Below, piece by piece: positions 7,639-8,329 of a DNA stretch of 8,329 nucleotides. How positions within the stretch are numbered: position 1 is the stretch's first letter; each line of letters starts with the position of its first letter. The position numbers and the translations under genes were made by a program. Source of the DNA: Bacteroidota bacterium (GTDB lineage: Bacteria > Bacteroidota > Bacteroidia > Cytophagales > Cyclobacteriaceae); the NCBI GenBank assembly GCA_023417785.1, contig JAEZEH010000115.1:1-8329 (forward strand). The letters run 5' to 3'. The notes under the pieces were generated by a model. It made no database searches. It had not been told where the DNA came from and worked only from the letters and a program-made list of their open reading frames with translations.

Positions 7639-7670
7639 TCAGAAGGTACCCAATTCAGAAGGTACCCAAT
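7639..7670. repeat. Perfect 16-bp tandem duplication upstream of the DUF2784-like gene
   Basis: TCAGAAGGTACCCAAT occurs twice head to tail (7639-7654 and 7655-7670) with no mismatch; its first half, CAGAAGG, appears again at 7616-7622. Sixteen is not a multiple of three. On the minus strand the ATG at 7695 runs into a TGA inside this repeat, but removing one copy joins it in frame with the DUF2784-like gene. This suggests a recent slippage event that truncated an N-terminal extension, or simply a duplication in non-coding DNA. Confidence 0.9.
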
Positions 7671-7671
7671 A

Positions 7672-7695
7672 ATGAATAGTTTGTTTTCTATTCAT
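7672..7695. repeat. Perfect 8-bp inverted repeat
   Basis: ATGAATAG (7672-7679) and CTATTCAT (7688-7695) are exact reverse complements around an 8-base T-rich loop. It directly abuts the 16-bp duplication. In minus-strand RNA the stem would sequester the ATG at 7695. No T-run follows on either strand, so an intrinsic terminator is unlikely. Confidence 0.5.
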
Positions 7696-7785
7696 GGTCA
7701 GTCCCGTTTTTATACCATCCAGGCCGCGCCAATCGAGCCGCTGAGGCGCTGTAATACGCGTGACGTTGGAGATGACGTTTCTTGC

Positions 7786-7813
7786 CCCTTCCCTTTTTTA
7801 GAAAAATGAAGGG
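7786..7813. other. Imperfect hairpin in a divergent intergenic region
   Basis: CCCTTC (7786-7791) pairs with GAAGGG (7808-7813) and an inner TTTTT (7795-7799) pairs with AAAAA (7802-7806). Stem size resembles a terminator, but both flanking genes point away from it and no T-run follows, so its role is unclear. A direct repeat TGACGTT lies just to the left (7761-7767 and 7773-7779). Confidence 0.3.
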
Positions 7814-7821
7814 CCTCATCC

Positions 7822-7851
7822 TTGTATTCATCAACTAATTTTATAGTTTTA
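7822..7851 (+). promoter_or_regulatory. Candidate promoter of the ABC permease gene
   Basis: TTG (7822-7824), 19 bases, then TAGTTTTA (7844-7851) matches the Bacteroidota TTG-N19-TAnnTTTG promoter with one mismatch at the last base. It would start RNA near 7858, leaving a leader of about 56 bases before the ATG at 7914. Confidence 0.5.
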
Positions 7852-7867
7852 ACTATTATTCTAGTTG
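7832..7867. promoter_or_regulatory. Dyad overlapping the permease promoter, operator-like
   Basis: Two nested inverted repeats share one centre between 7849 and 7850: inner ATAGTT/AACTAT (7843-7848 and 7851-7856) and outer CAACTA/TAGTTG (7832-7837 and 7862-7867). Thirteen of 18 base pairs are symmetric. The dyad covers the candidate -7 element and start site, where a repressor dimer would block transcription. The regulator is not identified. Confidence 0.45.
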
Positions 7868-7913
7868 GAACACAAATCGATTATCTAAACTATGTTGACT
7901 GAAACAAAATCTG

Positions 7914-8329
7914 ATGAACCTTAATCTGACATTATCCATTCGGCACCTCTGGAGGCAAAAGGTGCATACCCTTGTTATCCTCCTTAGTCTGGTACTGAGC
8001 TTCCTTTGCACAACGGTACTCGTCTCCGTTCTGGTCGCTGAATGGAAGACGGATTCTTTTCATGCGAACAGGAGCCATACATATCAATTATTCAGTAACG
8101 ATCCCTTCGGTGGCGAAGGTAACATCAGCTACATCCCGGCACATGTGGGTCCGTTCCTCCTTCAGAATTATTTTGAAATTGAAATACTATGCCGGATTAA
8201 CGCCAATGACGGCATAAAGATCAAAAAGGGCACCGATACGTTTTCGGAGCTTACGATCATTTCAGCTGATCCGACATTCTTCGACATTTTTTCTTTCAAG
8301 CTCATCGAAGGGTCATACGAGCTTTCACC
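7914..8329 (+). CDS. MacB/FtsX-type ABC transporter permease, N-terminal part only
   Basis: Inner-membrane permease of the MacB/FtsX superfamily, which acts with a separate ATPase in mechanotransmission or export of peptides, lipoproteins or drugs. The visible 138 residues begin with the basic segment LSIRHLWRQKVHT, continue into a first membrane helix at about 20-42, and then enter the periplasmic MacB core domain, with FHANRSHTYQL (49-59) in the position of the usual FH-x-x-x-x-R-I-Y motif and ADPTFFDIFSFKLIEG (118-133) as its hallmark. The usual E-x-SYDxFH reads EWKTDSFH, a modest deviation. Bacteroidota members are about 800 residues with two such halves, so roughly a sixth is present; the rest lies beyond the right edge. 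The ATG at 7914 is the only start that precedes the basic segment in this frame; another ATG at 7892 is out of frame. The partner ATPase is not in view, and the substrate cannot be told. Confidence 0.88.
   Translation, partial: MNLNLTLSIRHLWRQKVHTLVILLSLVLSFLCTTVLVSVLVAEWKTDSFHANRSHTYQLFSNDPFGGEGNISYIPAHVGPFLLQNYFEIEILCRINANDGIKIKKGTDTFSELTIISADPTFFDIFSFKLIEGSYELS

Noticed and set aside
7864..7885. Possible sigma-54 promoter (TTGG followed by GA) before the permease
   Set aside because: The -12 element is GA rather than GC and the rest of the consensus is poor; the TTG-N19-TAnnTTTG match nearby is better.

Overview
The window looks like chromosome of a soil or freshwater type Bacteroidota, most likely Cytophagales. 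This is inferred, not proven. The supporting features are a single-polypeptide hybrid two-component regulator ending in an AraC domain, a surface-type lipoprotein with an acidic motif right after the lipid-anchored Cys, a MacB/FtsX-type permease of the kind common in this phylum, and candidate promoters of the TTG-N19-TAnnTTTG type. Starts generally lack strong Shine-Dalgarno sequences, and base composition is near 50% GC.

Layout. 1-713 (minus) is the N-terminal part of an ECF sigma factor of the SigJ-like/DUF6596 (ECF42) type, running off the left edge. 714-1253 is a gene-free divergent intergenic region with a Bacteroidota-type promoter for the sigma gene, a short GC-rich patch with several inverted repeats, and two further inverted repeats before the next gene. 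1254-4148 (plus) is a 964-residue hybrid regulator: signal peptide, TPR sensor, membrane segment, histidine kinase, receiver and AraC DNA-binding domain. It converges, with a 42-base gap, on 4191-6686 (minus), an 831-residue lipoprotein made largely of a repeated beta-rich module that I do not recognise. 6687-7181 holds no convincing gene, but the part next to the lipoprotein gene has repeated GTTTTC words and an inverted repeat. 7182-7583 (minus) is a small three-helix membrane protein of the DUF2784 type; just upstream, a perfect 16-bp tandem duplication breaks what would otherwise be a longer reading frame. 7914-8329 (plus) is the start of a MacB/FtsX-like ABC transporter permease cut by the right edge, with a dyad overlapping its likely promoter.

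The genes do not form an obvious operon or known system. Each looks like its own transcription unit. The three most regulatory-looking items are the sigma factor, the hybrid regulator and the dyad at the permease promoter, but nothing in the sequence ties them to a common target. The most novel content is the repeat lipoprotein and the frame-breaking 16-bp duplication. I see no CRISPR array, RNA gene, intact insertion sequence, toxin-antitoxin pair or phage gene.
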